The notes under the pieces were generated by a model that was given only the letters and a program-made list of their open reading frames with translations, did no database searches and was not told where the DNA came from. Below, one piece after another: positions 1-7,351 of a stretch of DNA of 27,081 nucleotides. Source of the DNA: Acidobacteriota bacterium (GTDB taxonomy: Bacteria > Acidobacteriota > Terriglobia > Terriglobales > Acidobacteriaceae); NCBI GenBank assembly GCA_003225595.1, contig QIAR01000001.1, positions 1 through 27,081 on the forward strand, given 5' to 3'. The first letter of the stretch is position 1; the number at the start of each line of letters is the position of its first letter. Position numbers and translations under genes: made by a program.

Positions 1-1224
1 AATCTCAACCAGTCCGGCCTGGCGGCGGAGAACCTCAAGAAAGCCTACGAACTTCGCGAACGAGTGAGCGAGCGGGAACGCTTCTATATTGAAGCCACCT
101 ACTATGGCTTCGTCACCGGCGAGGTGGAGAAGGCAAACCAGAGCTATGCGCAACTGGTGCAGGCTTATCCAGATGATTTTGCCGCTCACACCAATTTAGG
201 TAACAACTTGAACCTTCTGGGCCAGTACGAAAAAGCTGCCGTCGAAACACGGCTAAGCCTCCAAACTGCGCCGGGCGGCGTGGCCTACAGCAACCTAATG
301 GCCTCATATCTCGCCCTCAATCGACCGGATGAGGCCAAAGCCGTATTTCAGGAGGCGCAGAATCGTAAGCTCGACATTCCATATGTTCATCTGGCCCGCT
401 ATTACCTGGCTTTTCTGCAGGGCGACGCCTCCGCCATGCAGGAGCAGGCGGCGTGGGCAATGGGCAAGGCCGGAGCGGAAGATTGGATAATGTCCATGCA
501 GGGAGACACTGAGGCTTATTATGGTCGACTGGCCAAGGCTCGTGACTATAGCCAACGAGCGGTGGAGTCGGCGAAGCGCAACAACGCTAAGGAGACTGCG
601 GCTCTCTGGCGGGCGAATGAGGCCCTGCGGGAAGCCGAGTTTGGCAATGCGGCCCGGGCTCGCCAGGGCACAACCGACGCTCTGGCCTTGAGCGCAGGAC
701 GGGATGTGGAGCTTTTGTCGGCTTTGGCGCTTGCCCGCGCCGGGGACGTCGGGCAGTCGGAGAAACTGGCGGAGAAGCTCAACCGCGATTATCCCCTCGA
801 CACCACGATCCAGGGTTACTGGCTGCCGACTGTGCGGGCGGCACTGCAACTCGATCGGGGAAACAGCCAGCGGGCGATTGACGTGCTGCAGCGGGCCTCA
901 AGCTACGAATCAGCTGAACCTTTGCCCTTCCAATACTTCGGCTCCATCTATCCAGCCTACGTGAGGGGTGAGGCGTACCAGAAGGCGGGCCGGGGGCTGC
1001 AGGCCGCCGCCGAGTTCCAGAAGTTCCTCGATCATCGCGGCATCGTGATGAACTCTCCGCTGGGAGCGCTGGCCCACCTGCAACTGGCGCGCGCCTACGC
1101 CCTCACAGATGACAAGTCAAAATCGCGTGCCGCCTACCAGGACTTCTTTGGCCTGTGGAAAGATGCCGACCCTGATATTCCGATCCTGAAGGAAGCCAAA
1201 GCGGAATACGCGAAGCTGAAGTGA
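1..1224 (+). CDS. C-terminal TPR region of a (probable) eukaryotic-type Ser/Thr protein kinase, 5' partial
   Basis: The frame is open from base 1 and ends at TGA 1222-1224, so the gene starts upstream of the window; the ATG-like start at 64 (GTG) is only internal. About 407 residues are visible, all alpha-helical repeat sequence of the tetratricopeptide type, for example the block around residues 60-110 with NLGNNL, LGQYEKA and YLALNRPDEA. The ending (ALAHLQLARAYAL, then YQDFFGLWKDADPDIPILK) is, from memory of the family, typical of the periplasmic tail of acidobacterial kinases that have an N-terminal kinase domain, one membrane helix and then TPRs. The kinase domain itself is not in the window, so the kinase identity is inference; a free TPR protein or a TPR-type transcriptional regulator of the CadC kind is the alternative. 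The gene converges on the M48 protease gene on the other strand. Confidence 0.8.
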   Translation, partial: NLNQSGLAAENLKKAYELRERVSERERFYIEATYYGFVTGEVEKANQSYAQLVQAYPDDFAAHTNLGNNLNLLGQYEKAAVETRLSLQTAPGGVAYSNLMASYLALNRPDEAKAVFQEAQNRKLDIPYVHLARYYLAFLQGDASAMQEQAAWAMGKAGAEDWIMSMQGDTEAYYGRLAKARDYSQRAVESAKRNNAKETAALWRANEALREAEFGNAARARQGTTDALALSAGRDVELLSALALARAGDVGQSEKLAEKLNRDYPLDTTIQGYWLPTVRAALQLDRGNSQRAIDVLQRASSYESAEPLPFQYFGSIYPAYVRGEAYQKAGRGLQAAAEFQKFLDHRGIVMNSPLGALAHLQLARAYALTDDKSKSRAAYQDFFGLWKDADPDIPILKEAKAEYAKLK

Positions 1225-1308
1225 GCGGACCTTCTGCTTCCGAACTGGGGTTCTGTCACAGACTCTTGGTTAGGTAGGAACATCGAAACGGCGGTCTATT
1301 GCTGTGCA

Positions 1309-2358
1309 TCAGCGGTCGGGCGCGTTGTTCCGCCGCTTCAATTTCGGGCGATCATTGTCGTCGGAACTCTTCCCCTCATCGCTGGCATTGGGATGAGAAG
1401 CTCGCCTTAGCGTTGGACGCATCTCCCGACCCTGGTCGATCTTGTGTCGGTTCTCGATTGCCGCCAGCCGCACCTTCACATCCTCAAACTCCGACGTATC
1501 TACCTTGTACTGTTCGCGCGCCGGCAGCACGGTATTGATTTCAGCTTGCGACTTGGCAATCCGGTCAGGCGTCTGCGGGTGGGTGGAGAATGCTTTGGCC
1601 ACTCTGCCAGTTTTCTGCTTCTCCAGATTCTGCACTTTTTCAAAAAAAGCGGTGAAAGCCTGGGGATCGTATCCGGCTTTGTACATGTACTCGAGGCCAA
1701 GATAGTCAGCCTCGGATTCAAAGCCTCGTGTGAACTTCAAAAAAGTCAGGGGCATCCCTAGGCCCGCGGCGTTCCGCACTGCATAGCCGATACCACCTCC
1801 CACGAAGATCAGCGGCACTGAGGCCAGATTCATCAACTGGCTGCGGGTGTTCTCACGGGCGGCATGGCAGGCCGCCACATGCGCGATTTCGTGTGCCATG
1901 ACGCCAACCAATTCAGCTTCGTTGTCGGCAGCCAGGATCAAGCCGGAATCGACATAGAAGAAGCCTCCGGGCAACGCGAATGCATTGATGTCATCAGAAT
2001 CCACCACCTTGATAGTGAACGGCACAAGGGAATCGGAGTTCCGTACGAGGTTCTGACCAATACGATTGATGAATTCGGTAACTGCCGGATCGGTGACGAA
2101 CTTGGAGGTGGTTTCAATCTGCTGTGCAAACTCCTTGCCCATCTGGATCTGCTTTTCCAGGCTATACCAGTTCCCCAGACCGCGTCCGCAACCCACATTG
2201 CGGTTACCGATGGCATTGATATCTCGGATGCTGCCTCTCTGAGGAGCCTTGACGGGATTATTGGCAGGTTCACCCGGGATGGAATCCTGTGCTGCCGCAA
2301 AGGTGCTAGCAAAAATGAAGAAAAATGTAGCGACTAGGGATGTAACGGAATACTTCAT
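1309..2358 (-). CDS. Secreted M48-family zinc metalloprotease
   Basis: This is a 349-residue predicted exported protease. From the chosen ATG (2356-2358) the protein begins MKYSVTSLVATFFFIFAS, a clear signal peptide ending near AAAQ. The zinc-binding HEIAH lies at about residues 156-160 and the third-ligand region FESEAD at about 213-218. FALPGGFFYVDSGLI just before HEIAH is characteristic of the M48B/BepA-Loi branch. Proteins of this type degrade or refold misassembled envelope proteins in the periplasm. The longer frame (start 2394) would add 12 residues before the signal peptide; a CAGG motif about 8 bases before the ATG supports the shorter form. The C-terminal tail is basic and low-complexity (about the last 50 residues). 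It sits downstream of, and on the same strand as, the NRAMP-like gene after a gap of about 220 bases, so it is probably transcribed separately. Confidence 0.9.
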   Translation of the reverse strand: MKYSVTSLVATFFFIFASTFAAAQDSIPGEPANNPVKAPQRGSIRDINAIGNRNVGCGRGLGNWYSLEKQIQMGKEFAQQIETTSKFVTDPAVTEFINRIGQNLVRNSDSLVPFTIKVVDSDDINAFALPGGFFYVDSGLILAADNEAELVGVMAHEIAHVAACHAARENTRSQLMNLASVPLIFVGGGIGYAVRNAAGLGMPLTFLKFTRGFESEADYLGLEYMYKAGYDPQAFTAFFEKVQNLEKQKTGRVAKAFSTHPQTPDRIAKSQAEINTVLPAREQYKVDTSEFEDVKVRLAAIENRHKIDQGREMRPTLRRASHPNASDEGKSSDDNDRPKLKRRNNAPDR

Positions 2359-2578
2359 GGCATACACCTGACAGGAGAGACTACTTCTTATCACTTAGAC
2401 GCCGGAGAAGCAAGACGGAGTTATCGCAAGCCCGTTTCTAGCGAAGATTTGGGAGTTAGTTGTAGCACGCAGGCAGCACACGTTCTGGCTTTCTGGGCGC
2501 GTTGTCCCCATATCCGGCAGTGGCTTTGGGCAATGGGTACGCAGCCGACACCGGCCCAGTGCCCCGTCCCACGCTCTC

Positions 2579-3841
2579 TCAACCTCCGCCCGCCCGCAGT
2601 GTCCAGAAAAAACCCAGCGTCAGCGCAATCAAAATGAACGTCGTCGCCCAAGCGACTACGTTGTAAGCCCGAGAATTCACATAGCTGCTCATCAGTTCTT
2701 TCTTATTGATCAGGAGGAGCATGAAGATCAGCACGAACGGCAGGACAATTCCGTTTATGACTTGAGAGAGGATGGAAATCCTCACTAGAGGCAAGTTCGG
2801 GTACAGGATCACCCCGCCACCGGCGACGATAAGGATCGTATATAGCCAGTAAAATACCGGTGCTTCGCCGAATTTCTTTCCCACTCCTGACTCAAATCCC
2901 AATCCCTCGCAAACCGTGTACGCAGTCGAAAGCGGCAAAATAGAAGCCGCGAACAAAGATGCATTGAAAAGGCCCATGGCGAAAAGGATATACGCGTAAT
3001 CGCCGGCCAGAGGGCGCAGCGCCTGGGCGGCATCGGCTGCATCCCGGACATCGTGATGCCCGTGGACGTAAAGCGTGGCCGCACAGGCCACTACGATGAA
3101 CCATGCGACGATCACCGCGAAGACGCAGCCAGAAATCACATCCAGCTTTGAGGTCCTGTATTGCCGGCGTGTCACGCCTTTTTCCACGATTGATGACTGA
3201 AGATAGAACTGCATCCAGGGCGCAATTGTGGTCCCTATGAGGGCAATGACCATGTAGAGGTAATTGGAGTGCCGCAACTGGACAGCCTTAGGAGGCGTTA
3301 CCGTCGCCAGCAGCGACTCAATCCAATCCGGGCGCGCCAGAAAACCAGCCAGAAGATAGGTGATGTAGAAAAACGAAGCAACCAGGAAGATTTTTTCCAC
3401 GCTCTTGTACTGGCCCTTGACCACGATCAGCCAGACAATCACGGTGCAGATGGGGACCGTTATGTACTTGGAAAGGCCGAATAACTCCAGGCTTCCGGCA
3501 ATGCCGGCGAATTCACCGACGATGTTCCCGAAATTGGTGAGGATCAGGCCGATCATCATGAAGAAGGTGATCCGGAACCCAAATTCCTCGCGGATCAAGT
3601 CGCTGAGACCCTTGCCAGTGACTGCGCCCATGCGGGCCGACATCTCCTGAATGACTATTAAAGCCACCACCGTAGGAATAATCGTCCACAACAGCACGTA
3701 GCCGAACTGTGCTCCGGCAGAGGAGTACGTCCAGATGCCATTGGCATCGTTGTCGACGTTCGCGGTAATGAATCCCGGACCAACTACGGCTAAGAACAGC
3801 AGGATCCGGATCTTCCAGCGTCTCAGGAACCTCATTGGCAC
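2579..3841 (-). CDS. NRAMP (SLC11)-superfamily divalent metal transporter with non-canonical metal-site motifs
   Basis: This is a 420-residue inner-membrane protein with about 11 hydrophobic helices. The first helix reads VGPGFITANVDNDANGI, the NRAMP position of the DPGN motif, and the sixth reads GTTIAPWMQFYLQSSIVEKG, the position of the MPH(N) motif. Both classical transition-metal motifs are therefore altered: the DPGN core is DNDANG and MPHN is APWMQ. In studied NRAMPs these motifs bind Mn2+/Fe2+, and related Mg2+-transporting members (NRMTs) also differ there; that this protein moves Mg2+ or another ion is inference. The start is GTG at 3841 or ATG at 3835. Its upstream neighbour on the same strand (221 bases away) is a soluble MgtE_N/CBS protein, which suggests Mg2+-dependent control. 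Annotation pipelines would likely call it MntH-like; the substrate is uncertain. Confidence 0.85.
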   Translation of the reverse strand: MPMRFLRRWKIRILLFLAVVGPGFITANVDNDANGIWTYSSAGAQFGYVLLWTIIPTVVALIVIQEMSARMGAVTGKGLSDLIREEFGFRITFFMMIGLILTNFGNIVGEFAGIAGSLELFGLSKYITVPICTVIVWLIVVKGQYKSVEKIFLVASFFYITYLLAGFLARPDWIESLLATVTPPKAVQLRHSNYLYMVIALIGTTIAPWMQFYLQSSIVEKGVTRRQYRTSKLDVISGCVFAVIVAWFIVVACAATLYVHGHHDVRDAADAAQALRPLAGDYAYILFAMGLFNASLFAASILPLSTAYTVCEGLGFESGVGKKFGEAPVFYWLYTILIVAGGGVILYPNLPLVRISILSQVINGIVLPFVLIFMLLLINKKELMSSYVNSRAYNVVAWATTFILIALTLGFFWTLRAGGG

Positions 3842-4062
3842 AGTTCACAAACATAAGTGGACAAACGACCGAACAGAATAAATGGAGAAGAAGGGTTCTG
3901 GATAGACGAAAATCCGAGGACGTTCTACGTTGTCTTTTTTGTGATCGCTCGTCGAATCGGAACGCGTGACTTGGCGCTTAGAATGCGATTGCGATCCGCG
4001 TCGGCGACTTACAAAAGGACGGCCCCCAGGCACCCTGCCGGTCTTGCGGAGCGCTTAGTAAG

Positions 4063-5304
4063 TTACAGCTTCGCCCGCAACAGGCTGATCACATCGTCAG
4101 AGGTAATCACGCCCGTGAGCTTTCCATCGTCATCCACGACTGGCAGCGTGAGCAGGTTGTATTTGTCAAACAGTTCGGCCACTTCTTTTTCTCCTGCACC
4201 CGCGTGACAGGAGATCAGAGGCTCCTGCGTAAGAGAGAGCAGAGGCGTGTTCTGCTCGGCCAGCACCAGCTTGGCTAACGGAACCGCACCCGCGAGTCTT
4301 CCTTTTTCGTCGAGCAAGTAAATCGTACTGACGGTCTCCACACCGCCTTCAAAGTTGCGCAGAGTTTCTATGGCATCGTGCACCGTGGCGTTCAGGGGCA
4401 GCGCCAAATATTCGGTGGTCATGCGACCGGCAGCGGTGTTTTCCTTGAATTCGAGGAGTTCGGTGACTTCCTTGCGCTCTTCCGGCTCCATTTGCACCAG
4501 GATCTCTTCGGTTCGATCCTGGGGCAGGTCGGCGAGCAAGTCGGCCGCCGCATCAGGTTCCATCTCTTCCACAATCTCGGCGGCGCGCTCGGAATCCAAG
4601 GATTCAACGATCGCCTTCTGTACCTTAGGCTCGACTTCTTCCAGCGCCTCGGCTGCCACCTCTTCATCGAGAGTCTCGAATACGGCTTCGCGCTCGTCGG
4701 GGGCCAGTTCTTCCACAATATCGGCAATGTCGGCCGGATGCAGCTTGGCAAGGCGCTCGTGCGAGATCTTCAGCTTCACACGGCGGGCGGGGTCAGTTTC
4801 GATTAAATCCACGAACTCCCAAGGGATGGTCTTAGGTGGTATTTTGCGCAACAAAACGTTCAAAGCTGCTGCCGGCACAATACCTTTCAGCAGCCGGCGC
4901 ACAGCTCCGCGGGCGCCCACATCGACGGAGGCGATCTTCAGCACCGTCCGATTGCCCGCCGATTCCTGATGCAGGTCAACGTCATTCACGCGGACGACCT
5001 TGCGACCGTATACGTCAATGACTTGCTGGTCGAGAAGGTCGCGTTCTAAGAGCAGCAGGCCCTCAGCACCGTCGGTTGGGGGCCATTCAGAAGCCGAGTT
5101 GACGGCTCGGATGCCGCCATCGATTGAAGCTATAGAAGTGACCGGCAGCATGCGGTCGCCGTGTTTGGTCTTGACGATCAGCATGGCCACACGCGTGCGG
5201 TCTTCGCCTGGGGCGAGGGCAACTTCGCGCACACGGCCGCTTGGCTTGCCGGAGGCATCGAATACCGGCGCACCCAATAGTTCGGTAAGCGCAACCGTGG
5301 CCAT
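4063..5304 (-). CDS. Soluble PRC-barrel / MgtE_N / tandem-CBS protein (MgtE-like Mg2+ sensor without channel)
   Basis: This is a protein of about 413 residues with no membrane helix. Residues about 5-140 resemble one or two PRC-barrel folds (LLGAPVFDASGKPSGRV, later QQVIDVYGRKVVRVNDV). Residues about 180-290 form the acidic repeated helical MgtE N domain (LHPADIADIVEEL, LDSERAAEIVEEMEPDAAADLL). The remainder is a CBS pair, with MTTEYLALPLNATVHDA in the first and NLLTLPVVDDDGKLTGVITSDD in the second. In MgtE channels the N and CBS domains bind Mg2+ and gate the membrane pore; here the pore is absent. The ATG at 5304 is chosen over TTG at 5322 because it is the standard codon; no clear Shine-Dalgarno helps. 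Transcription runs toward the NRAMP-like gene, so the pair may be an operon. It is divergent from the RsbW-like gene. Confidence 0.85.
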   Translation of the reverse strand: MATVALTELLGAPVFDASGKPSGRVREVALAPGEDRTRVAMLIVKTKHGDRMLPVTSIASIDGGIRAVNSASEWPPTDGAEGLLLLERDLLDQQVIDVYGRKVVRVNDVDLHQESAGNRTVLKIASVDVGARGAVRRLLKGIVPAAALNVLLRKIPPKTIPWEFVDLIETDPARRVKLKISHERLAKLHPADIADIVEELAPDEREAVFETLDEEVAAEALEEVEPKVQKAIVESLDSERAAEIVEEMEPDAAADLLADLPQDRTEEILVQMEPEERKEVTELLEFKENTAAGRMTTEYLALPLNATVHDAIETLRNFEGGVETVSTIYLLDEKGRLAGAVPLAKLVLAEQNTPLLSLTQEPLISCHAGAGEKEVAELFDKYNLLTLPVVDDDGKLTGVITSDDVISLLRAKL

Positions 5305-5407
5305 GGTTGTGAGAATACTCAACCGTCAACGCGGAATCCAGATGGCTACAAGATTTTTCGTCCTTCGGGGAGAAGGGGATTTTCGCTTGTCCGTCCAACT
5401 GCCCGCG

Positions 5408-5436
5408 TTGACAATTGCGGCTTGGAGGGGCAAACT
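5408..5436 (+). promoter_or_regulatory. Putative sigma70-type promoter of the partner-switching operon
   Basis: A perfect TTGACA lies at 5408-5413. With a 17-base spacer the -10 position is CAAACT at 5431-5436, which keeps only three of six consensus bases. The predicted transcript start would be near 5443, right at the base of the inverted repeat at 5444-5488. The -35 match is strong and the -10 weak, so the assignment is tentative. Confidence 0.4.
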
Positions 5437-5443
5437 ACCGCAT

Positions 5444-5488
5444 TCGCCAATGAACTGCTCCCTGCTCGATAAGCAGGGTATTTGGCGA
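5444..5488 (+). promoter_or_regulatory. Nested stem-loop in the 5' leader of the rsbW-like operon
   Basis: The inner stem CCCTGCT (5460-5466) pairs perfectly with AGCAGGG (5472-5478) around a 5-base loop. The outer stem TCGCCAA (5444-5450) pairs perfectly with TTGGCGA (5482-5488). The internal loop is 9 bases on the 5' side and 3 on the 3' side. The element ends 55 bases before the ATG at 5544, with no U-tract after it, so it is more likely a leader structure or operator than a terminator. It matches no riboswitch class that I recognise. Confidence 0.5.
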
Positions 5489-5543
5489 GATGTTCAGGCT
5501 GGCGAAGTTCTGAGTCTTCAGCTTTAGAAACCGACTCGCACTT

Positions 5544-5990
5544 ATGAGCGCAAACCGGGTCTCCTACACGTTCGATTCGACCTTGGAGACCGTCAACAGT
5601 GCCGAAGAAGCTGCCAGCCGAATCGCGGCCGAAGCCGGATTTGGCGACGAAGAGGTTACAAGAATTGCTATGGCCGTGCGGGAGGCAGCCGTCAATGCTG
5701 TTCTCCATGGCAACGCCTATGATCCTCGCAAGAAAGTTACGCTCGCGTTTGAACGCACCCCTGGGGACCTGGTGATCACGATTCGCGATCAGGGCAAAGG
5801 GCTGGACATCAGCAAAATTCCCGATCCGTTGGCACCGGATAACCTGCTGAAGACATCCGGCCGGGGGATTTTCATAATTCGTTCGTTTATGGATGAGGTG
5901 GAAATTCACCCTTCTCAGGCGGGCACAGAAATCAAACTGATCAAGCACGTCCACGGATCACCCGCGGGCGGCAAGGAGGCTTCCCAGTGA
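5544..5990 (+). CDS. Anti-sigma factor / serine kinase of the RsbW-SpoIIAB type (GHKL ATPase)
   Basis: This is a 148-residue cytoplasmic protein with the GHKL ATP-binding fold. The N box is MAVREAAVNAVLHGNAYD (about residues 48-65), followed by the G1 box IRDQGKGLDISKIPDPL and the G2 box GRGIFIIRSFMDEV. In this family the protein holds a sigma factor or other target and phosphorylates a STAS-domain antagonist. The next gene encodes such a STAS protein and overlaps it by four bases (GTGA), so the pair forms a classic partner-switching module. No sigma factor or PP2C phosphatase is adjacent, so the partner must lie elsewhere. The start is ATG 5544; no strong Shine-Dalgarno is visible. A promoter-like TTGACA and a strong leader hairpin lie upstream. 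Confidence 0.88.
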   Translation: MSANRVSYTFDSTLETVNSAEEAASRIAAEAGFGDEEVTRIAMAVREAAVNAVLHGNAYDPRKKVTLAFERTPGDLVITIRDQGKGLDISKIPDPLAPDNLLKTSGRGIFIIRSFMDEVEIHPSQAGTEIKLIKHVHGSPAGGKEASQ

Positions 5991-6331
5991 CAATGAAGAG
6001 CAGTACTCGCCAGATAGATGGCGTAACCGTCGTCGATCTCAGCGGTCGTATCACGCTGGGCGAGGGCAGCGTAATCCTGCGCGAAACCGTACGCGACCTG
6101 CTTTCCAAAGGCAACAAGAAGATCCTGCTCAACCTCGGTGAAGTGAACTACATCGACAGCTCTGGGATTGGCGAGCTGGTTAGCGCCTTCACCACGGTCC
6201 GGAACCAGGGCGGTGATCTTAAGCTGCTCAACCTGACCAAGAAAGTTCACGACCTGCTACAGATCACAAAGCTTTACACCGTTTTCGACGTGAAGGACGA
6301 CGAAGCGGGCGCCGTAAAGTCGTTCCACTGA
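5987..6331 (+). CDS. STAS-domain anti-sigma factor antagonist (RsbV/SpoIIAA type)
   Basis: This 114-residue protein is a single STAS domain. The signature is NYIDSSGIGELVSAF at about residues 54-68; one of the serines at 58/59 is the expected phosphorylation site of the neighbouring RsbW-like kinase. In the unphosphorylated state such proteins bind the kinase and release its target. The start is GTG at 5987: AAGGAGG at 5973-5979 lies 7 bases before it, whereas the in-frame ATG at 5993 would be 13 bases away. The GTG overlaps the TGA of the upstream gene, which implies translational coupling. A terminator-like hairpin follows 57 bases after the stop. Confidence 0.9.
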   Translation: MTMKSSTRQIDGVTVVDLSGRITLGEGSVILRETVRDLLSKGNKKILLNLGEVNYIDSSGIGELVSAFTTVRNQGGDLKLLNLTKKVHDLLQITKLYTVFDVKDDEAGAVKSFH

Positions 6332-6387
6332 CCTTGCTTCGCCGGTACTGTGAAGCCGTTCGGCTTAGCGTGTCTCCCAGACACTTT

Positions 6388-6420
6388 GAAAGGGGCTGGC
6401 GCACGCGTCCGGCCTCTTTT
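6388..6420 (+). terminator. Intrinsic terminator-like hairpin after the STAS gene
   Basis: GAAAGGGGCTGG (6388-6399) can pair with CCGGCCTCTTTT (6409-6420) with a 9-base loop, using three G-U pairs. The 3' arm ends in four T, so it resembles a bidirectional A/T-flanked terminator. It is placed properly to end the partner-switching transcript. Confidence 0.6.
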
Positions 6421-6644
6421 CATGTCCTTTGGATTGTCCTCCCTGAGCCCGCTATTTGGTCCGTGAGGCCTACGTTTGCATCGCGACCATGCTGAGCGGG
6501 TCGAGCGCTACCTAAGCGCGGAGAATCGACGGACCTCTACCCGGCCAAAACTGCCCCTAGAGCTGGTGTCATAGGTTCGGACTCACGGGAGACATTTTCT
6601 CCATGATGGAATGGGCTGAGCTGGAGCCATACGGCTGAGCCACC

Positions 6645-6930
6645 GACAGTTGGCGTTGACGGAGTATTGCTTTCCCGCACCGAGGCGCAGACGAGATGGG
6701 CGGGGACGGCCTTGGGCGTTCGATCGGGGGTGCATGGAAGGAGTTTTGTGGGTGCTGAAGATCGGGGCGGCGGGACCTGCCGCCGGGTGGGAGGAGCAAG
6801 ACGTGGGGCTGCAAGCCTGGCGTGGGTTGCTGGCCGCCTGAACCACCACGAACTGCTGCACTGGGATGAGACCTTCCGGGGCGGCAGCTTCGTATCGGCG
6901 AAAAAGGGGGCGCTGGCATACTCTCTCAAT
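6645..6930 (+). pseudogene. Remnant of an IS5-family transposase
   Basis: The fragment is spread over two frames. One frame reads APRRRRDGRGRPWAFDRGC then MEGVLWVLKIGAA, matching the N-terminal part of IS5-type transposases (RRRDGRGRPW, then a GILWVLRTGAPW-like segment). After the segment ending WRGLLAA and a stop codon at 6838-6840, the sequence continues in another frame as LLHWDETFRGGSFVSAKKGA, which resembles the DWSETFADGSFAPAKKG region of the same transposases. The catalytic DDE portion beyond that is missing. The family assignment is from memory of the motifs. The remnant ends about 25-30 bases before the rhodanese start, so an insertion or deletion event shaped that gene's upstream region. 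A short perfect hairpin (GGAGA/TCTCC, 6588-6602) lies just upstream and could be part of the old element end. Confidence 0.6.
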
Positions 6931-6954
6931 CTAAACTGAGGATGGAGACTCCGT

Positions 6955-7302
6955 ATGCCCGACACCCTGCGAATCACTGTAGAAGAGTTGCGAAAACGAA
7001 TGGAAGCAGGAGAGGACTTCACAATCATCGACACACGCAACCCGCAGCAGTGGGCGCAATCGGACGTGAGGTTGCCGGAAGCAATTCGCGTCCCTGTGGA
7101 CAAACTCGAAGAGAAGCTTCCCGAACTTCCGAAAGACAAACCTATTGTTGCTTACTGCACATGACCGAACGAGCACTCCAGCGCCAGTTTGGCGCAAACG
7201 CTGCGGCAGCGCGGTTATGCGAATGTGTGGGCACTTCAAGGGGGACTCGATGCTTGGCGTAATGCGGGCCTGCCCCTGGACTCAAAGCCAACAGCGGCCT
7301 GA
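6955..7302 (+). CDS. Rhodanese-like sulfurtransferase with in-frame TGA at the catalytic Cys: candidate selenoprotein
   Basis: The frame 6955-7302 encodes 115 residues if TGA 7162-7164 is read through. Residues 1-69 are the first half of a single rhodanese domain (ITVEELRKRMEAGEDFTIID then TRNPQQW, ending KPIVAYCT). After the TGA the same frame goes on without any gap as PNEHSSASLAQTLRQRGYAN and ALQGGLDAWRNAGLPL to a TGA at 7300-7302. Homologues of this branch read YCxCPNEASSA, and the second Cys starts the six-residue active loop; here that codon alone is TGA. The sequence therefore fits a Cys-to-selenocysteine exchange (position 70). A hairpin follows (7165-7206). GGAG 6944-6947 lies 7 bases before the ATG. 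A nonsense mutation or a base-call error is the alternative, in which case the product is a dead 69-residue fragment. Confidence 0.7.
7165..7206 (+). promoter_or_regulatory. Candidate bacterial SECIS-like stem-loop
   Basis: GCGCCA (7181-7186) and TGGCGC (7190-7195) form a perfect six-base stem closed by a GTT loop whose first base is G. The loop begins 22 bases after the TGA, within the spacing known for bacterial SECIS elements. Weaker outer pairs are AGC 7172-7174 with GCT 7200-7202, and CCG 7165-7167 with CGG 7204-7206. A bulged U as in the E. coli fdhF element is not seen. Hairpins of this strength can arise by chance in GC-rich coding DNA. Confidence 0.45.
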
Positions 7303-7351
7303 GTACCGAGGTTTTCTCGCCCGGTGAGGATACGTTAGTATGAACGAGAAC

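Noticed and set aside
3842..4062. Metal riboswitch before the NRAMP-like gene
   Set aside because: No recognisable yybP-ykoY or M-box pattern could be found by eye in the 221-base gap.
6537..7139. 200-residue open frame on the minus strand over the transposase remnant and rhodanese
   Set aside because: Ser/Pro/Arg-rich text without motifs, antisense to the recognisable rhodanese frame; a shadow frame.
6955..7164. Treating the rhodanese simply as a 69-residue gene ending at TGA 7162
   Set aside because: The domain would lack its active loop and second half, which continues intact in the same frame; read-through or mutation explains it better.
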